Source: Candidatus Peregrinibacteria bacterium RIFOXYB2_FULL_32_7
Lineage (GTDB): Bacteria; Patescibacteriota; Gracilibacteria; UBA1369; GWF2-33-10
Assembly (NCBI GenBank): GCA_001787465.1
Contig: MFXJ01000044.1
Span: 1-9,287 of the forward strand
DNA length: 9,287 nucleotides
Direction of reading: 5' to 3'
In this document: piece after piece, positions 7,401-9,287 of the stretch
Position numbering within the stretch: the first letter of the stretch is position 1
How the letters are laid out: every line of letters begins with the position of its first letter
Notes under the pieces: model-generated
The model's input: only the letters and a program-made list of their open reading frames with translations
What the model was told of the DNA's origin: nothing
Database searches by the model: none
Program-made: the position numbers and the translations under genes

Positions 7401-9046
7401 TAATTTGTATTTCAGGTGAGATGGCAGAAGGAGCTTCGTATGTTTGTTCTCCAAGAGTAGTTGAGGATTCAGATGCTTTACTTGATATGTATCCTACAAA
7501 AAGAGATGACTGGTTAAAAAATGTCTATAAATTACATAATCAAAATCTAGATTTAGGAGGAGAAGTAAATGATGGTAATATAGCTCTTTTTGAAAGATCT
7601 TTTACACTTTTATCTCGTGTGGACAGAACAAGTCTTGGGAATTTAAGAGCAGAATTTATTAATTGTGGAAATAAATTGATTGCTTATCATCTTGAAAAAG
7701 GACAAATTGCTTCTACTCGAAGATATTTATCAATATTAAGTGATTTGTTGTTACCTGCAATAAGCAATGTTAATTTTGCGGCTGATTGGATGGCTTATCA
7801 AGTTGCTATAGCGCAATCTTTTCTTGAACTTGATGAATTTGCCGTTGCTCAAGCGAAATTAATTGAAGCAAGAGATGCAATTCAAGCACCAGAACCATTA
7901 AATCGTTTTAAGCGAAATCCTAAATTTCAAGAAGCCTGGTCGGATTTACATTTCTATTTAGCTGAAAGTTGCAAATTGCAATCTGAAACAACTAAAGAAA
8001 TTGGAGCAAGTGAGGAGAAATACGCACAACATCAGGAAGGATTTCAACAAGCTAGAAGTGAATTTACAGAGACAGCATCAAATAGCGTTTATCAGCAATT
8101 GCAGGATATGTTTTTTAATATTTACGATATTCATCAGGAAGAGTCTGAAGAGCGAGATCCAACAAAAGCTGGTAGAATTGCAGAAATTTTTGAGACATTA
8201 AATAAGGAAATTCCAAAATTAGCTGATCAATTGCAAGGCGCTGAACGTTTAAGATTTAAGAAACTTGAAGCCATGGCAAAACATATGGTGTTTCTAGCTT
8301 ATAGAGAATTGCTTTTAGAGAAATGGGGAGATAGAAAAGCTAGAAAATTCAATCCAGGATCTTTTCAAAGTGATGATTTTCAAACTGATGTTACTCAGTT
8401 ACATCAATATGCGCAAGCTACACGTTCAGCATATAAAGAGTTAATAGATCCATTTAGAGAAGCCGCTATTTTGTATACGCAATTATCAACTTATATGCCA
8501 GAATTAGTTATGAAAGTTAAAGATGGTATGGAATATGTACGGCAAATAGCGAGCAGAATGAATGAATTAATAGGAAGTTACAATATTCAGCCTAAACTTG
8601 CGGTATTTAATAAAGTTCTTGATGGAGAATTAATGAGAATGGATGGTGCAGAGCAAAATATTAGAACTGCTATTTCATGTTATGAAAGTGCTTTGACAGA
8701 CAGATTAGCACCAAATTTTGAAGCTCAAAAATGGATTATTATGGCTATGGTAAATTTAGTTATCGCTAGTACTATACTTTGCGTTCAATATGAAGAACCA
8801 ATTAATAAACTTGAAAGTGTGATTGACAGATTCAGGACACATATTGCATTGTTAAAAAAATATGATATTGAAAAAAATGGCGTAAAGATTAAGATGGCGG
8901 TTCATGCTATGGATATGCTTTGTAGTAAAGTCCCAGATTGGATAGTTGGTGAAGTAAACCCAATATTAAGCGAGTTAGGGAAGGAAATGCCTGTTTGTTT
9001 AAATCAATTTCTTATTTACTTAACAAATAAAGAATTTTTACAATAA
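4493..9046 (+). CDS. Soluble adenylyl cyclase-like protein: tandem class III cyclase domains, STAND NTPase, helical repeats
   Basis: The protein has 1517 residues, no signal peptide and no membrane span, so it should be cytosolic. Domains in order: helical N-terminal extension (1-139), cyclase homology domain C1 (about 140-325), linker (326-479), C2 (about 480-650), STAND-type NTPase (about 670-905), winged helix (about 920-1000) and alpha-helical TPR-like tail (about 1040-1517). Bacterial proteins joining COG2114-type cyclase domains to COG3899-type ATPases and TPRs are known, and two cyclase domains at the front match mammalian ADCY10 in order and approximate length. C1 keeps both candidate metal aspartates (Asp150, Asp195). 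However, the transition-state Asn in C2, the P-loop Lys and the Walker B Asp appear replaced, so activity is doubtful. The upstream ATG at 4488 is out of frame and stops after four codons, so 4493 is the start. The stop codon overlaps the terminator. Class III cyclase homology is the firmest call; activity is open. Confidence 0.85.
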   Translation: MGLVQKKIIDDDVEAPGRELPILRVIEGGKNPSNPGTLQALLSNLADKEKENLRGDLQAREGLKVLASKENILGVEDLITEFESNPSLMDEVKMDKLALVSLLLKQLSCEWLRDPAIAWAKRLESGCSIDELTNEPFEIEGQWPIMVKIDLNAFSDISKALGESRMPLFEQFLHDYVYEHTAVYSCYYACPPAGDAFTFLFNDANEANHFMLSIKDADFVQKLLEKSRSNEKYFEILALMREVEQVGIRIAEGKTANSFSIAAIQFGKAERIKQTCYSTDQNPDQAVLAYNGGPGFKGATKFQKYAKAGAALVTSSFYDALTQKELFESAVAVQNESGEVIILARSEVEEGNENGVFVDKETKKEYKVAEFFEDTKTGDILLLSEGQARYSEIKSDENRYRLLDPEQDRRCQYFICKKDVRSKVRRSEEGDAVVRPKHALSDKDISGLSVDYLSGLAFGIGRMYPRGSLSDVNSGERKEMAHFETQMFFSLSFCSLDDLTKGKEFFQTAFNNFLVRSVSEPKPRFIIDENRLSFQMPAEKNACTAMLQYLHDTLMPIFRENFSKSPISLGISVGHSQRGANKSGQPDRNWLNMGGRPTIEAVRASGQKIPGEDIVITAQAAEFFPKEMVHPLGNKDFKGIGSRECFGYGYEMSSVPDFIGMNDMQTAVNQELEKLNAEESVEQILLNISSSDRGMGEDSVLGWISLRLRAMSDKCSVVRVDVPRGNKSPRQLESDIVSGIKSMLEEKTSADSASAVSQETRLIRERILELQNGKTKPLVLVINGLSVADQESIQALSVVRNFPGRVHLVSSTQGVEASRNIFQILGSRNVATETLDLEETAQFIFERVAGGEINDIDKEEIKAEIQKHALYLKLPTDRIPYDTAIALARVASKERGTGKWILRQKEADSAIQTELGEAGVRGQTAEILTVCSLFNGGTFTIDNLGKIYGQETGETSMEGIVQRLLDEHYIICISGEMAEGASYVCSPRVVEDSDALLDMYPTKRDDWLKNVYKLHNQNLDLGGEVNDGNIALFERSFTLLSRVDRTSLGNLRAEFINCGNKLIAYHLEKGQIASTRRYLSILSDLLLPAISNVNFAADWMAYQVAIAQSFLELDEFAVAQAKLIEARDAIQAPEPLNRFKRNPKFQEAWSDLHFYLAESCKLQSETTKEIGASEEKYAQHQEGFQQARSEFTETASNSVYQQLQDMFFNIYDIHQEESEERDPTKAGRIAEIFETLNKEIPKLADQLQGAERLRFKKLEAMAKHMVFLAYRELLLEKWGDRKARKFNPGSFQSDDFQTDVTQLHQYAQATRSAYKELIDPFREAAILYTQLSTYMPELVMKVKDGMEYVRQIASRMNELIGSYNIQPKLAVFNKVLDGELMRMDGAEQNIRTAISCYESALTDRLAPNFEAQKWIIMAMVNLVIASTILCVQYEEPINKLESVIDRFRTHIALLKKYDIEKNGVKIKMAVHAMDMLCSKVPDWIVGEVNPILSELGKEMPVCLNQFLIYLTNKEFLQ
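4910..5467 (+). other. C1: class III nucleotide cyclase homology domain
   Basis: Residues 140-325. VKIDLNAFSDIS (147-158) fits the first strand and metal Asp (Asp150) of class III cyclases. PAGDAFTFLF (192-201) fits the hairpin with the second metal Asp (Asp195), 45 residues on. GIRIAEGK (247-254) fits the central GI-x-x-G strand, and AKAGAALVTSSFYDAL (about 305-320) fits the closing segment in which family members read 'PG-x-I-x-V-S'. The position of the ADCY10 lysine four residues before the second Asp is Pro191. A GGDEF domain is the main alternative, but the closing segment favours a cyclase. Confidence 0.65.
5468..5929 (+). other. Unassigned linker between the two cyclase homology domains
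   Basis: Residues 326-479, about 150 in all. The first half is rich in predicted strands and charged turns (GEVIILARSEVE, GVFVDKETKKEYKV, GDILLLSEG). The second half has a basic patch (CKKDVRSKVRR) and a glycine-containing segment (YLSGLAFGIGRMYPRG). It is longer than I would expect for an ADCY10-type linker, and I recognise no family in it. Confidence 0.45.
5930..6442 (+). other. C2: second, degenerate class III cyclase homology domain
   Basis: Residues 480-650. The best evidence is LGISVGHSQRGAN (569-581), which matches the GIN-x-G strand. It is followed by GGRPTIEAVRASG (594-606) and KIPGEDIVITAQAAEFF, which match the 'VN-x-A-x-R ... PG-x-I-x-V-S' end of the domain with identical Arg-to-Pro-Gly spacing. 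Arg603 fits the transition-state Arg, but the Asn four residues before it is Ile599. No metal Asp is evident in the opening strand (FFSLSF), which is normal for a C2 partner. DFKGIGSRECFGYGY fits the closing 'KG...' strand. Confidence 0.65.
6500..7207 (+). other. STAND-type NTPase domain with altered Walker motifs
   Basis: Residues 670-905. SSSDRGMGEDSVLGW (689-703) sits where a P-loop is expected, but the Lys is Glu697 and the first Gly is Ser691. KPLVLVINGLS (776-786) is a Walker B-like strand with Asn783 in place of Asp. RVHLVSSTQG (805-814) matches the 'TSR' strand of STAND ATPases, and ETLDLEETAQFIFERV (833-848) matches the following 'L-x-L-x-x-EE' helix entry. The order and spacing support the fold; nucleotide hydrolysis looks unlikely. 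Confidence 0.55.
7250..7492 (+). other. Probable winged-helix domain after the NTPase
   Basis: Residues 920-1000. EILTVCSLFNGGTFTIDNL, then MEGIVQRLLDEHYIICISG and a SYVCSPRVVED strand give the helix-helix-wing order (A-x-L-G...LL-x-x-L-x-x-LI) seen after the NTPase core of STAND proteins. The assignment is by pattern only. Confidence 0.5.
7610..9043 (+). other. Alpha-helical, TPR-like C-terminal half
   Basis: Residues 1040-1517 are almost entirely amphipathic helices. The most TPR-like hairpin is at about 1100-1130 (MAYQVAIAQSFLELDEF then AVAQAKLIEARDAI). Further pairs contain LRFKKLEAMAKHMVFLAYREL and NIRTAISCYESALTDRL. Such tails serve as protein-binding superhelices in STAND proteins. 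Individual repeats are too divergent to number by eye. Confidence 0.6.
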
Positions 9047-9083
9047 AAAAGCTTTAAAAAATTATTATTTTAAAGCTTTTTTA
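9044..9083. terminator. Bidirectional rho-independent terminator between convergent genes
   Basis: AAAAAAGCTTTAAAA (9045-9059) pairs perfectly with TTTTAAAGCTTTTTT (9068-9082) around an 8-nt AT loop, and T9044-A9083 adds a sixteenth pair. The A tract before and T tract after make it work on either strand. The left arm begins inside the UAA stop of the cyclase-like gene, and the right arm ends 17 bp from the stop of the convergent small gene. The stem has few GC pairs, as expected in so AT-rich a genome. Confidence 0.85.
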
Positions 9084-9100
9084 ATAATTTTCCTTATAAA

Positions 9101-9259
9101 TTATATACTACTCATAAATAACGCATCTTGATAGTTGCTTGCCATTTCAAAGACTTTGTATCCGAAAATCATCGTTGCTATTACCGCTCCTGTTAAAGCG
9201 CCAAGCCAGACAAGAATTACTGGATGAATGCCATCACAACAAGAATTAGATTTTTCCAT
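9101..9259 (-). CDS. Small single-span membrane protein of 52 residues, function unknown
   Basis: The minus-strand frame from ATG 9259 to TAA at 9101-9103 encodes 52 residues. After a short polar start with a Cys-Cys pair (Cys7-Cys8, in SNSCCDG), residues 12-34 form one hydrophobic, glycine-containing segment (HPVILVWLGALTGAVIATMI and on). A short soluble tail (YKVFEMASNYQDALFMSSI) follows. This fits a small inner-membrane protein. Support for a real gene: it has a proper membrane segment, it ends beside a bidirectional terminator, and it fills space that would otherwise be empty. No Shine-Dalgarno sequence is present; AACCAAAA lies 5 nt before the ATG. Its promoter would lie outside the window. 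I do not recognise a family; a very small holin-like or regulatory membrane peptide is possible but unsupported. Confidence 0.7.
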   Translation of the reverse strand: MEKSNSCCDGIHPVILVWLGALTGAVIATMIFGYKVFEMASNYQDALFMSSI

Positions 9260-9287
9260 ATTTATTTTGGTTAGAAAGTAAAAAAAT

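Overview
The window is AT-rich DNA with three protein genes and almost no spare sequence. A very long gene runs leftwards from 4304 and off the left edge. A second very long gene runs rightwards from 4493 to 9046. A small gene, 9259 to 9101, faces it at the right end. The 1434 and 1517 codons of the two long frames contain no in-frame UGA, and the two complete genes end in UAA. This fits the standard bacterial code, not the UGA=Gly code of Gracilibacteria/SR1. Low GC, giant cysteine- and aspartate-rich secreted proteins, degenerate copies of an 'AWSENIGW'-type motif and a GNIYI / LIAEGGIY / RDQFLLKGAIISKN tail recall proteins I associate with Candidate Phyla Radiation (Patescibacteria, Parcubacteria-like) genomes. 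That lineage call rests on memory and has not been tested by a search.

Left region (1-4304, minus): a secreted surface protein with a signal peptide. It carries a tandem 81-residue calcium/metal-binding module (MopE-like plus thrombospondin type 3), two AWSD motifs, three CARDB-like Ig-fold repeats, paired cysteine modules, a second Asp-rich TSP3 block, a beta-rich region and a possible beta-helix. The 3' end lies outside the window. Central spacer (4305-4492): divergent promoters, each with a consensus TATAAT, and short leaders without a Shine-Dalgarno sequence.

Right region (4493-9046, plus): a 1517-residue cytosolic protein. Its order of domains is class III nucleotide cyclase homology domain, linker, second cyclase homology domain, STAND-type NTPase, winged helix, long alpha-helical (TPR-like) tail. 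This is the layout of mammalian soluble adenylyl cyclase (ADCY10). Both metal aspartates appear to be kept in the first cyclase domain, but several other catalytic positions in the cyclase and NTPase modules are substituted. It may therefore be a sensor or scaffold and not a working enzyme. A perfect-stem bidirectional terminator (9044-9083) separates it from a convergent gene for a 52-residue single-span membrane protein (9101-9259).

No RNA genes, insertion sequences, CRISPR arrays or attachment sites were seen. A functional link between the surface protein and the cyclase-like protein is suggested only by their shared divergent promoter region.
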